Positions 1 through 7,205 of a stretch of DNA of 35,339 nucleotides are shown here, piece by piece (the first letter of the stretch is position 1; the number at the start of each line of letters is the position of its first letter). The position numbers and the translations under genes were made by a program. The stretch spans positions 1-35,339 of the forward strand of contig JAITCI010000062.1 of assembly GCA_031283155.1 (NCBI GenBank), given 5' to 3'. The notes beneath the pieces are model-generated. The model did not search any database. It was not told where the DNA came from and was given only the letters and a program-made list of their open reading frames with translations. This DNA comes from Spirochaetota bacterium. Lineage in GTDB: Bacteria; Spirochaetota; JAGLSM01; JAKPMW01.

Positions 1-300
1 TCCTCCGAAGAGTCCAGTGAGGAGTCCTCCGAAGAGTCCAGTGAGGAGTCCTCCGAAGAGTCCAGTGAGGAATCCTCCGAAGAGTCCAGTGAGGAATCCT
101 CTGAAGAGTCCAGCGAAGAATCCTCCGAAGAGTCCAGTGAGGAGTCCTCCGATGAGTCCAGTGAGGAGTCCTCCGAGGATTCCAGTGAGGAGTCCTCTGA
201 AGAGTCCAGCGAGGAGTCCTCTGAAGAGTCCAGCGAAGAATCCTCTGAGGAGTCCAGCGAGGAGTCCTCTGAAGAGTCCTCCGAAGAGTCCAGCGACTCA
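1..300 (+). repeat. Tandem 12/24-bp Ser-Glu coding repeat
   Basis: About twelve copies of a 24-bp unit (two 12-bp halves reading S-S-E-E) lie head to tail, differing mostly at third positions (tcc/tct/agt/agc, gag/gaa) with an occasional Asp. Such arrays change length by slippage or recombination in steps of four residues and keep the frame. Confidence 0.9.
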
Positions 301-936
301 TCCGATAGCTCCGACTCATCGGATAGTTCTGTATCTTGGGATGGATTCAATACTGCTCCAACAGGGGAACTGGCATTTTCGAACGCAAATTATGACGATA
401 TTGGAACCATAGGCGATTCGATGAATAATAACGACACTGCGTTTACTACTCCGCCAGGGACTGCAACACTAGCTACAGGTGGTTTTAGCGGCGGAAATGG
501 TTGTTTGCAAGTGCATTATGAAGGGAATGCAAATACGACTATATATGTATCTCCAGAATTAAACGCTTATCCCGGTCCAATTGCTGTAGGAAATTCAAAA
601 TTGACATATTGGATGCGGGGAACAAGCACTGTTCGCAGACCTGTTGTAGCTATTGGTTCTCTCCCAAACAGTAATGTTGGCACTCAATATCCTGCCGCCA
701 TTATAGATGCAGGAGCCACAACACAAAATCTCAGTGGATCTGCCGCAGGCAATGCCGCAATCGATTGCCCTGATTGGACTAAATTTACAATCGTTTTAGC
801 TTCTTCTGCTGCCAGCGGTGCGTTACATTCCAATTTCACTGCCGATAAAGACGCAAAGTATTTGTACTTAAAGTTACAAAATACAAACGTTACCACTGTT
901 GATTTGTACTTTGATGAATTCCGCTGGGAGTTCTAG
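1..936 (+). CDS. C-terminal part of a secreted Ser/Glu-repeat protein (5' end outside window)
   Basis: The frame is open from base 1 to the TAG at 934-936, giving 311 residues with no start inside the window. Residues 1-100 are a nearly pure repeat of the type SSEESSEE, ending in SSDSSDSSDSSD. After this comes a globular region of about 200 residues beginning SVSWDGFNTAP, rich in Thr, Asn, Gly and aromatic residues, and ending in alternating strands (YLYLKLQNTN, VDLYFDEFRWEF). The look is that of an extracellular beta-sandwich, for example a carbohydrate-binding module, but I do not recognise the family. The acidic Ser linker suggests a surface lipoprotein arm, as in the lipoprotein at 13232-15070. 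The globular part is clearly AT-richer than the transketolase downstream. The ATG at 421 lies inside the domain and is not the start. Confidence 0.75.
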   Translation, partial: SSEESSEESSEESSEESSEESSEESSEESSEESSEESSEESSEESSEESSDESSEESSEDSSEESSEESSEESSEESSEESSEESSEESSEESSEESSDSSDSSDSSDSSVSWDGFNTAPTGELAFSNANYDDIGTIGDSMNNNDTAFTTPPGTATLATGGFSGGNGCLQVHYEGNANTTIYVSPELNAYPGPIAVGNSKLTYWMRGTSTVRRPVVAIGSLPNSNVGTQYPAAIIDAGATTQNLSGSAAGNAAIDCPDWTKFTIVLASSAASGALHSNFTADKDAKYLYLKLQNTNVTTVDLYFDEFRWEF

Positions 937-955
937 AAGTACGTACTCCTACTTC
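936..955. repeat. Inverted repeat at the stop codon of the first gene
   Basis: GAAGTA (936-941) pairs with TACTTC (950-955) around an 8-base loop. The left arm begins on the last base of the TAG stop codon. No T-run follows, so it is not a classical terminator. The stretch 956-1086 has no gene that I can support. It holds several short imperfect repeats of the form TACTC/GTAC and an A-rich end. Confidence 0.5.
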
Positions 956-1086
956 GGAAGCGCGCAGGGTACACTTGTGTCCTGTGGGTAAACATCGCGT
1001 TCACCCAAATACTCAAGTTACGCGAATACTCCCGTAAGCGATACCTACTCCCCAAAAAAATAATTTGCATTTTTTTGAAAAAAACT

Positions 1087-1115
1087 TTGAAAATAAATTC
1101 AGACTATGCTATTCT
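1087..1115 (+). promoter_or_regulatory. Candidate sigma-70 promoter of the H1-like gene
   Basis: TTGAAA (1087-1092) and TATTCT (1110-1115) are separated by 17 bases within an A/T-rich stretch. Transcription would begin near 1122 and give a leader of about 110 bases before the ATG at 1230. A terminator at 1359-1391 closes the unit, so promoter, gene and terminator form a single-gene transcript. Confidence 0.5.
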
Positions 1116-1229
1116 TTCCATAGGCAAACTTTCGGTATGCGTTCTTTGGCAAGCGTATACCACAGGAGGCGAGCCCTGATTTGCAGTCGGCTTTGAAAAC
1201 TTCTATCCAAAATGAGGGAGAACGCAACA

Positions 1230-1331
1230 ATGGCAGCAGTGAAAAAAGCAGCTCCGGCAAAAAAAGCTCCGGCCAAGAAGGCCCCAGCAAAAGCACCGGC
1301 AAAAAAAGCTCCAGCCAAGAAGGCAAAGTAA
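1230..1331 (+). CDS. 33-residue Lys/Ala/Pro-rich histone-H1-like protein
   Basis: ATG at 1230 is preceded by GAGGGAG (1214-1220) at good distance. The 33 residues begin MAAVKKAAPAKK and continue as repeats of APAKKAPAK to a TAA at 1329-1331. Composition is almost only Ala, Lys and Pro, as in the C-terminal tail of eukaryotic histone H1 and in bacterial H1-like proteins, which bind DNA through charge without a fixed fold. Here there is no globular part at all. An alternative ATG at 1212 would overlap the ribosome-binding site and is less likely. The gene has its own promoter and terminator. The other open frame over this stretch (1181-1393) reads GKKSSGQEG-type repeats and is a shadow. Role in nucleoid compaction is inference. 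Confidence 0.7.
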   Translation: MAAVKKAAPAKKAPAKKAPAKAPAKKAPAKKAK

Positions 1332-1358
1332 AAGGGTTTCGGGTACACAATGTTTTTC

Positions 1359-1391
1359 AAAGCCGCTCTTGCGCAAGCGAAGCGGCTTTTT
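1359..1391 (+). terminator. Rho-independent terminator after the H1-like gene
   Basis: AAAGCCGCT (1359-1367) pairs with AGCGGCTTT (1381-1389) and is followed by further T residues to 1391. The loop contains a small extra palindrome, CTTGCGCAAG. The stretch 1392-1570 carries no gene. It contains a CCCTCGAGGG palindrome and a short hairpin TGTA-TGGA-TACA at 1538-1549. Confidence 0.85.
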
Positions 1392-1582
1392 GAATTTGCC
1401 GGAGGACCCTCGAGGGCTCTGCTGCGAAGCAACCGTAGGTTATCGCCATCCAACCTGTACACAGAGACTCCCGGAAACGCATCCATTCCGAAAAAACTCC
1501 GTGGTACCTCCGTGTTCTTGTGATTGACACGCGCCTCTGTATGGATACAATGATTCTATTGCATAATCCCAGGAGGCCTGCT

Positions 1583-3685
1583 TTGAAGATCGATTCCCAA
1601 AAAACGAAACTCGCCGGAGATTATATCCGCTACCTCGCGCTGGAGTGCATTGAGCGCTCGCAGTCCGGGCACCCGGGCTTGCCGCTGGGCTGCGCCGACA
1701 TAGGCGCGCTTTTGTACCGCTATATATTGCGCATTCATCCGGCGGATGGCCGGTGGCTTGCGCGCGACCGTTTTGTACTCTCCGCCGGGCACGGTTCGAT
1801 GCTGCTTTACTCGCTGCTGCATCTTGCGGGCTTTCCGCTTAGCCTGGAGGATCTGGCGGCCTTCCGGCAGTACAAGAGCCGCGCCGCCGGCCACCCCGAG
1901 CATGATCCCGCGTTGGGCATTGAAACCACTACCGGCCCGCTTGGGCAGGGCTTTGCGAATGCCGTGGGCATAGCGCTGGAGGGCAAGATGCTCGCCGCGC
2001 GTTTCAACCGCGAGGGCTTTCCGCTCTTTCAGTACCGCGTGTTCACGCTGATGGGCGATGGCTGCACCATGGAGGGCGTGGCCTACGAGGCGGCCTCGCT
2101 TGCGGGGCATCTTGGTCTGGATAATCTGGTTGCGATCTACGACGCGAATAATATTACGATTGACGGGCGCGCCTCCATTGCGCTCAGCGAGGACATCGCG
2201 AAGCGCTACGAGGCGATGGGCTGGCAGACAGCGGTTGCCTCGGACGTGGGCAATCTGCAGGCGGTGTGCGATAGTCTCGAGGGTCTTTCGCGCTGCCCTT
2301 CGGGCACAGGCGCGGGCAAGCCCAAACTCCTGATTCTGAAAACCACCATCGGCGAGGGACTGCGCTCGCTGCGCGATACCAGCAAGATTCACGGCTCTCC
2401 CGCCGGTCTCGACGAGATTGTGTATTTTCTGCAAAATTCCGCCATGCGCCCCCTTGTTGAAGCGGCCTACGGCAAAGAGATTGCCGCCGACGCCGCGCGC
2501 CTCAAGGAGGCCGAAGCTCAGGCGATACGCGACAAGAAGCCGCCGCTTGCCTGCGCCGAGGCGGTCAGTTTTATGCGCGAGGCTGCGGAGCAAAACAGCG
2601 CCGCCTACGCCGCTTGGCAAAAATTACTCGATTCATATAAGACCGCGCATCCCGATCTGTACGCCGAGTTGATGCGCATCTCGCGGTTTGAGGTTCCGCA
2701 GAGCCTGCATGATTCTTTGCTGGGCTATCGCGAGCAGAAGCCGGATGCTACGCGCGCCATATCCGCTCGGGTTTTGGCGCTCGCGTCCGGTGCCCTTCCG
2801 CAGATTGTGGGCGGTTCGGCGGATCTGGTGGGTTCCACCAAGGCCACAGTCGCGGGATCATCCTATATAACGCGCGATGACTTCATCGGGCGCAATATCG
2901 CTTTTGGAATACGCGAGCACGGGATGGGCGCAATCGCAAACGGGCTGGCGTTATCGGGAACCTTCGTTCCGTTTACGTCCACATTCTTCACCTTTATGGA
3001 CTATATGAAACCGGCGGTGCGCCTGGCCGCATTGATGCGCCTGAAGCATCTCTTTATTTTTACGCACGATTCGATCTACGTTGGCGAGGATGGGCCGACG
3101 CATCAGCCGATTGAGCATCTGAACAGCCTGCGCCTCATTCCCGATCTGGTTACATTCCGTCCCGCGAACGATTTTGAGACGGCCTTTGCCTACCTGTATT
3201 TTCTTGAGGGCAATGGTCCCGTCGTGATTCTGGGATCGCGCCAGAATATGCCGGCCTGCGCCTACGAGGTTGCGGGTGACCGCCGGGAGCTTTATGCGAA
3301 TTATACAAAGGGCGGGTACGTTTTATGGCAGAACAGCGACACGCCCGAATACGTGCTCGCGGGTACGGGCTCCGAGGCGGGGCTTGCGGCGGAGGCGGCA
3401 AGGATCCTCGCGCAAAAGAATATGCGGGTGCGCGCGGTTTCCGTGAGCGCGCCGGAACTGCTGGCAAAAAATCCCGAGTACGAGAGTACGCTCTTTTGCG
3501 CCAATTCCGCCAAACTCGCGTGGATCGAGGCCGCTTCGCACCGCGGGATGTCGCTCTTATATTTCCGCAAATGCCTCCTGATCGACATTCAGGAATTCGG
3601 CCTCTCCGCGCCTGCCGAAGAGGTCGCGGAACACTTTGGTTTTACAGCGGAGGCGGTCGCGAAGCGGGTGCTTGCCTCGGTGTAG
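1583..3685 (+). CDS. tkt: Transketolase
   Basis: Thiamine-diphosphate enzyme of the non-oxidative pentose phosphate pathway that moves two-carbon units between sugar phosphates. The protein begins MKIDSQKTKLAGDYIRYLAL. It has the ThDP/Mg motif starting GDGCTMEGVAYEAA near residue 157 and closing with NITIDG, the central pyrimidine-domain signature GIREHGMGAIANGLALSG, and DSIYVGEDGPTHQPIEHL. I chose the TTG at 1583 because a perfect AGGAGG (1571-1576) lies 6 bases upstream; the frame is open further up to 1520 but that part has no transketolase character. This gives 700 residues, slightly above the usual 660-680, with extra sequence in the middle linker. Its last 21 codons are found again, diverged, at 4526-4588. 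Confidence 0.93.
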   Translation: MKIDSQKTKLAGDYIRYLALECIERSQSGHPGLPLGCADIGALLYRYILRIHPADGRWLARDRFVLSAGHGSMLLYSLLHLAGFPLSLEDLAAFRQYKSRAAGHPEHDPALGIETTTGPLGQGFANAVGIALEGKMLAARFNREGFPLFQYRVFTLMGDGCTMEGVAYEAASLAGHLGLDNLVAIYDANNITIDGRASIALSEDIAKRYEAMGWQTAVASDVGNLQAVCDSLEGLSRCPSGTGAGKPKLLILKTTIGEGLRSLRDTSKIHGSPAGLDEIVYFLQNSAMRPLVEAAYGKEIAADAARLKEAEAQAIRDKKPPLACAEAVSFMREAAEQNSAAYAAWQKLLDSYKTAHPDLYAELMRISRFEVPQSLHDSLLGYREQKPDATRAISARVLALASGALPQIVGGSADLVGSTKATVAGSSYITRDDFIGRNIAFGIREHGMGAIANGLALSGTFVPFTSTFFTFMDYMKPAVRLAALMRLKHLFIFTHDSIYVGEDGPTHQPIEHLNSLRLIPDLVTFRPANDFETAFAYLYFLEGNGPVVILGSRQNMPACAYEVAGDRRELYANYTKGGYVLWQNSDTPEYVLAGTGSEAGLAAEAARILAQKNMRVRAVSVSAPELLAKNPEYESTLFCANSAKLAWIEAASHRGMSLLYFRKCLLIDIQEFGLSAPAEEVAEHFGFTAEAVAKRVLASV

Positions 3686-3741
3686 AAGCGTGCGCGGGAC
3701 TAAAAGCGCGGAAAAAACAACCTTTTATTGAGGAGTATTAT

Positions 3742-4473
3742 GTGGACGGCACAAGCGCGAAATTTGACAAATATGCTGATAATTATTCCGAATCATTAAA
3801 AAATGACCTCCGTAAATTCGGAAAACACGTGGGTTCCGCGAAAATCTATAAAGCGCAGCTGCTGAAACATATTCTCAACGGAGAACCCGGGAGCATATTG
3901 GATTTCGGCTGCGAGGTAGGGCTGAATATTCCGTATCTGCGTGAGCAATTCAAAAACACGAAGCTATACGGCTGCGACGTTTCGCCGGCGTCGGTGGAAA
4001 TAGCGAAAAAAAATTACCCGTATTGCGATTTCAATGTGATTAACAATGCCGCAGATTTACAGGAGTATAAAGATGTGGACTGTGTGTTCATAAGCACGGT
4101 TTTACACCATATTCCGGAGAGCGAACATAAAAATTGGATTAACGGGCTGCATACTATTCTCAGCAGAAACGGGGGGACGCTTGTGGTGTTTGAACACAAT
4201 ATGAAAAATCCCCTGACGAGATCGATTGTAAAAGGAGCCGATGCGGACGATATAACCATGATGCTTGATCCGAAGTACTGTAAAAGGCTTTTGCTGAACA
4301 CGTTTTATGGGACAAAAGCCGGCGGAAGGGGAATTACGCTGGTCAAAGATGCCGTAAAATCGAGATATACGTATTTCTTCCCGCAAAGGAATAAGTTGTT
4401 CACAATGATAGAATCGATGCTGACATGGCTGCCCCTGGGCGCGCAGTACTGTGTATACGCGAGAAAGCAATAA
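3742..4473 (+). CDS. Class I SAM-dependent methyltransferase with altered motif I
   Basis: GTG at 3742 follows AGGAG (3731-3735) by 6 bases and gives 243 residues starting MDGTSAKFDKYADNY; the open frame runs further upstream through transketolase sequence and is not coding there. Motif I is SILDFGCEVGLNIPYL (residues 51-66): the usual D-x-G-C-G-x-G has Glu58 in place of the third glycine, a one-base change from GGG. Later motifs look intact (GCDVSPASVEIAKKNYP, VFISTVLHHIPE, GGTLVVFEHN). Substrate is unknown; small molecule, lipid or sugar targets are all possible. The gene is AT-richer than its neighbours and sits between the transketolase and a stray copy of the transketolase 3' end, which points to insertion by recombination. 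Confidence 0.8.
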   Translation: MDGTSAKFDKYADNYSESLKNDLRKFGKHVGSAKIYKAQLLKHILNGEPGSILDFGCEVGLNIPYLREQFKNTKLYGCDVSPASVEIAKKNYPYCDFNVINNAADLQEYKDVDCVFISTVLHHIPESEHKNWINGLHTILSRNGGTLVVFEHNMKNPLTRSIVKGADADDITMMLDPKYCKRLLLNTFYGTKAGGRGITLVKDAVKSRYTYFFPQRNKLFTMIESMLTWLPLGAQYCVYARKQ

Positions 4474-4525
4474 TTATTGATAGCGAATTCAAAGCGCTTA
4501 TCTGCGGTGAGAATCTGGAAGCCGG

Positions 4526-4588
4526 GCGCCTACCGAAAAGCTGGCGGAACATTTTGGGTTTACGGCGGAGGCAGTCGCGAAAAAGGCA
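4526..4588 (+). pseudogene. Remnant of a second transketolase 3' end
   Basis: Read in the frame gcg-cct-acc, this stretch gives APTEKLAEHFGFTAEAVAKK, against APAEEVAEHFGFTAEAVAKR at the end of the intact transketolase (3608-3670). Many differences are third-position changes, so this is a diverged copy rather than a recent duplication. No upstream transketolase sequence is seen before it. It ends just before the left direct repeat of the restriction-modification island. Confidence 0.75.
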
Positions 4589-4600
4589 ACGACAAAGCAA

Positions 4601-4629
4601 TTTTGTGTGTATCTGCGGCTATTTAAGAG
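4601..4629 (+). repeat. Left direct repeat flanking the restriction-modification island
   Basis: Begins TTTTGTGTG and ends ATTTAAGAG; matches 6290-6318 at 25 of 29 positions, all four differences being transitions. A shorter third copy, 20 bases, is at 6256-6275. The pair brackets the two restriction-modification genes exactly. Confidence 0.8.
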
Positions 4630-4643
4630 GGGTGGCTTATAGA

Positions 4644-5534
4644 ATGACCGATTTTAATACAGTGAAAATTGATCTCATTGCAAAATTGGGGATTCCATAC
4701 CATGAAACCGACTCATGTATTCTTTTCTGCGGCGATACGCTCCAGCTGCAAAAAAAGTCAGGGAGTCGGTATTTTGACGCAATCATTACAAGTCCGCCCT
4801 ACAATATCGGTAAAGAATATGAAGCTGTTCGGCCATTACAGGAATACATAGAATGGACAGCGGAGTGGATTGATGGGGCAAGAAAATTGCTTAAAAATTC
4901 CGGCGCCCTGCTGCTCAATCTTGGTTATATACCCATAGATGATAAAGGGCGCGCTGTTCCTTTACCGTATATCCTCTGGGATAAGATCCCCATGTACCTG
5001 AATCAGGAAATAGTGTGGAATTATTCCGCCGGCGTGGCATGCAAGAATTATCTGAGTCCGCGAAATGAGAAAATATTGTGGTATGTAAACGATAAAGAAA
5101 ATTATGTTTTTAACCTTGATGCGATACGAGACAAAAACGTGAAATATCCAAACTCAAAAAGAAATGGAAAACCGCGTGTACATACTTTAGGCAAAAATCC
5201 TTCTGATGTGTGGGAAATTGCCAAAGTTACAACAGGGCTTAATCGGTCATCCGAGGAACGCACATCACATCCATGTCAATTTCCAGCCGATTTGATAAAT
5301 AGGCTGGTTTTGGGTTTTACCAACGAAAATGCCATTGTATTTGATCCATTTATGGGTTCGGGAACGACTTTTGAATCCTGCCTGAGGCATAACCGATTCT
5401 GTGTTGGTTTTGAGATTGTACCGGAATATTGTGAAATCGCGAAACAACGCATAATTTCCGTGGAAGCAGAAATAAAGCATACCGCAACTCAATTAGAATT
5501 AGAAAGAGCTGTATATGAACCCGTATGCGGGTAA
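4644..5534 (+). CDS. Type II DNA methyltransferase (SPPY type, probably N4-cytosine)
   Basis: Protects host DNA from the endonuclease encoded by the next gene. ATG at 4644 with AGAGGGG (4626-4632) upstream gives 296 residues; the longer open frame to 4425 crosses the transketolase remnant and is not coding. The catalytic motif TSPPYNIGKEYE is near residue 50 and the SAM motif FDPFMGSGTTFESC lies near residue 230, the order catalytic-then-SAM of beta-class enzymes. SPPY instead of DPPY is usual for N4-cytosine methylation, which agrees with a ScaI-like partner (M.ScaI is an N4-cytosine enzyme). The gene overlaps the endonuclease gene by 20 bases, so translation is coupled. It is clearly AT-rich compared with the housekeeping genes, a sign of horizontal transfer. 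Target sequence is inference only. Confidence 0.88.
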   Translation: MTDFNTVKIDLIAKLGIPYHETDSCILFCGDTLQLQKKSGSRYFDAIITSPPYNIGKEYEAVRPLQEYIEWTAEWIDGARKLLKNSGALLLNLGYIPIDDKGRAVPLPYILWDKIPMYLNQEIVWNYSAGVACKNYLSPRNEKILWYVNDKENYVFNLDAIRDKNVKYPNSKRNGKPRVHTLGKNPSDVWEIAKVTTGLNRSSEERTSHPCQFPADLINRLVLGFTNENAIVFDPFMGSGTTFESCLRHNRFCVGFEIVPEYCEIAKQRIISVEAEIKHTATQLELERAVYEPVCG

Positions 5535-6132
5535 AAACATTGAATCCTGGGCGTCGATTACCAAAGAATTGGTTGATGCCCATCCTCTTACGGCTTGTAT
5601 AGTTGATCTTTGCCTGAAATCATGGCAAAGCATATTACATGGGAAAATCAATACATATTTGAATCTGACGATAAGTGAAATGCGTCTTTCACCTCAGGCA
5701 ACAGGCGCATTGCTCCATGATGTAATACCTGAATATATCGAGAAAAACATCAAAGGTTTCCGTAAGGGTGTTGGCAAAGAAAAAGATATTGTTTGCGAAT
5801 ATAATGATTTGTTCTCTATGGAACTGAAAACATCTTCTCAAAAATCTATTTTTGGCAACAGAAGCTATGCAAAGTCTGATTCCGGTAAATGTAAATCCGG
5901 ATATTATCTTGCTATAAATTTTGAAAAAATATCAAAAAACAATCCGAAAATACTTCTCATACAAATGGGCTGGCTCGATCATACGGATTGGCGCGCGCAA
6001 AAGAGCGAAACAGGGCAACAGGCTTCTTTAACAAAAGAGGCTCGGGAGAGCAAATTTGTTACTCTTTATAAAAACATGGATGTTTTTACTCCGTGCCGCC
6101 ACGCGAAGCGCACAAGGCGAGGAGGGCGTTAG
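5515..6132 (+). CDS. ScaI-family restriction endonuclease
   Basis: 205 residues from ATG 5515, which lies inside the end of the methyltransferase gene after GAAAGAG. Residues typical of the ScaI family are visible: an N-terminal helical part (ITKELVDAHPL, VDLCLKSWQSI), then KEKDIVCEYNDLFSMELKTS, an (E/D)x(D/E)xK-like nuclease centre in which E and K of MELKTS are the likely metal-binding residues, then IFGNRSYAK and SGYYLAINFEKI. ScaI itself cuts AGTACT; whether this enzyme does is not shown. At least one AGTACT (6171-6176) lies just after the gene and others are present in the window, so methylation would be needed. The last 20 or so residues (VFTPCRHAKRTRRGGR) are basic and come from repeat-like DNA, so the original C-terminus may be altered. 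Confidence 0.75.
   Translation: MNPYAGKNIESWASITKELVDAHPLTACIVDLCLKSWQSILHGKINTYLNLTISEMRLSPQATGALLHDVIPEYIEKNIKGFRKGVGKEKDIVCEYNDLFSMELKTSSQKSIFGNRSYAKSDSGKCKSGYYLAINFEKISKNNPKILLIQMGWLDHTDWRAQKSETGQQASLTKEARESKFVTLYKNMDVFTPCRHAKRTRRGGR
6071..6086 (+). promoter_or_regulatory. GGA-loop hairpin inside the endonuclease 3' end
   Basis: AAAAC-ATGGAT-GTTTT: five perfect pairs around a hexaloop with central GGA. It fits the CANGGANG core bound by CsrA/RsmA proteins and lies sense to the endonuclease mRNA. A second ATGGATGTTT without a good stem follows at about 6147. Confidence 0.4.
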
Positions 6133-6182
6133 GCGTGGAGTATTCATGGATGTTTCACGGGGCGAAGCGTAGTACTCGCTTT

Positions 6183-6214
6183 GGGGTAGAGGGTTTTTAC
6201 CCCAGGACTTTTTT
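6183..6214 (+). terminator. Weak terminator-like hairpin after the restriction-modification genes
   Basis: GGGGTA (6183-6188) pairs with TACCCC (6198-6203) over a 9-base loop; a run of six T starts six bases later. Spacing to the T-run is long, so function is uncertain. The rest of 6133-6357 has no gene and contains GTGCGTATTTGCGGCC-type short repeats. Confidence 0.4.
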
Positions 6215-6289
6215 GGGTCTTTATTCGGTTTTTTTCGTGGCCAAATGCCTTGTTTTTTTGTGCGTATTTGCGGCCGAGAGTCCGTGTCT

Positions 6290-6318
6290 TTTTGTGTGCA
6301 TTTGTGGCCATTTAAGAG
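6290..6318 (+). repeat. Right direct repeat flanking the restriction-modification island
   Basis: Near copy of 4601-4629 (25 of 29 identical), ending ATTTAAGAG. Together with the partial copy at 6256-6275 it marks the right edge of the AT-rich island. Confidence 0.8.
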
Positions 6319-6357
6319 TATATACTTAAACATAAGTTAATCTTACGGGGGTGTACT

Positions 6358-7113
6358 ATGCGCGCATGGTCAGTTTTGCTGATCCTGCCTTGCGCCCTCG
6401 TTCTTTTGTGTACACCCGGTCTGCGCGCCGAGGAGGCCGCAGCCACAAACGTCTCCCCTGCGCAAACGACGCAGGCGGCGCAAGGAGCGCAAAAATCCGC
6501 CGCTGAGCTTACAGAGGCCGCGCTCGAAAAGCGGGTGCGCGCCCTGGAGGCGGAAGTCATCAAGCTCTGGAATTACGCCAATACAATCCGTAAATCGGTT
6601 CCGGGTGAAAATTTAATCGCCGGGATCGCCGACAGCCGCGCGGCGCTCTTAATCAACCGATATTTGGGTACGGGCAGCGACGCGACGCGCCTCCCCATGT
6701 TAAATTCCGACGGCGGCGTCACCCTTGCGAATATTATCGTTGGCGAGGATCGCGCCGAGGAGAGCGTCAGCACAAACGGACTCCGGATATCCTGCGTTGT
6801 TCGCGGACCCCAGGCGGACGGCGGGAATGTTTTTCTCGCGGTGTACGCGCTGCCGGAGGCCGATCTGGTGCTTCGCCCCGAGTGGCTGATTCACGTTGAC
6901 GACGCGATTCCCTATATCAACGGCATTGGGCAAACGCGCTTTATCTGGCACGGGAATTTCGCCGATAAAACAAAGGCCGCCAGGGGCAAGTACCTGATTT
7001 ATGCGCGCGCCATTGTGAGCGACAGTGCGGAGAAAAGTCTTGGAAGCGCCATGCGGTACTGGGGCGCGCGGACTGCCGATGGAAGCAATGCAAATACAGT
7101 ACTTATACGATGA
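6358..7113 (+). CDS. Secreted protein of unknown function with coiled-coil segment
   Basis: ATG at 6358 follows ACGGGGGTG. The 251 residues start with a signal peptide, MRAWSVLLILPCALVLLCTP, probably cut after GLRA at about residue 24; no lipobox Cys is present. An Ala/Gln/Thr-rich stretch follows, then a short heptad-like helix (LEKRVRALEAEVIKLW, about 60-75), then a globular part with beta character (LRISCVVRGPQ, NVFLAVYALPEADLVL, FIWHGNFADKTKAA). I do not recognise a family. Its base composition is GC-rich like the housekeeping genes, so it lies outside the restriction-modification island. It is followed by 92 bases without a gene before the EIIA gene. Confidence 0.7.
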   Translation: MRAWSVLLILPCALVLLCTPGLRAEEAAATNVSPAQTTQAAQGAQKSAAELTEAALEKRVRALEAEVIKLWNYANTIRKSVPGENLIAGIADSRAALLINRYLGTGSDATRLPMLNSDGGVTLANIIVGEDRAEESVSTNGLRISCVVRGPQADGGNVFLAVYALPEADLVLRPEWLIHVDDAIPYINGIGQTRFIWHGNFADKTKAARGKYLIYARAIVSDSAEKSLGSAMRYWGARTADGSNANTVLIR

Positions 7114-7205
7114 GTTGTGTCTGCGCCCGCGCAGCCCTGAAAAATTTTTACAGAAACACCCTTATGATCAATTATCATTCAACATGAGTCTGAGGAGGGT
7201 TATAC

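Noticed and set aside
1-300. Possible CRISPR or DNA satellite array
   Set aside because: The repeats are coding, contiguous and without spacers.
17-412. Open frame of SPPKSPVR-type repeats
   Set aside because: It is the second frame of the Ser/Glu repeat. The S-S-E-E frame continues into the globular domain, and substitutions between repeat units are mainly silent in that frame.
1181-1393. Open frame of GKKSSGQEG-type repeats
   Set aside because: Shadow frame over the H1-like gene without a ribosome-binding site; the 1230-1331 frame has one and ends before the terminator.
1556-2620. Long minus-strand open frame opposite the transketolase
   Set aside because: Antisense shadow of a GC-rich conserved gene; no ribosome-binding site or recognisable motif.
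3325-3741. Long N-terminal extension of the methyltransferase frame
   Set aside because: Overlaps the transketolase gene in another frame and is Arg/Gly-rich; the GTG at 3742 has an ideal ribosome-binding site.
4274-7103. Absence of ScaI sites as evidence for enzyme specificity
   Set aside because: AGTACT is present several times (4274, 4445, 6171, 7098), so avoidance cannot be argued from this window.
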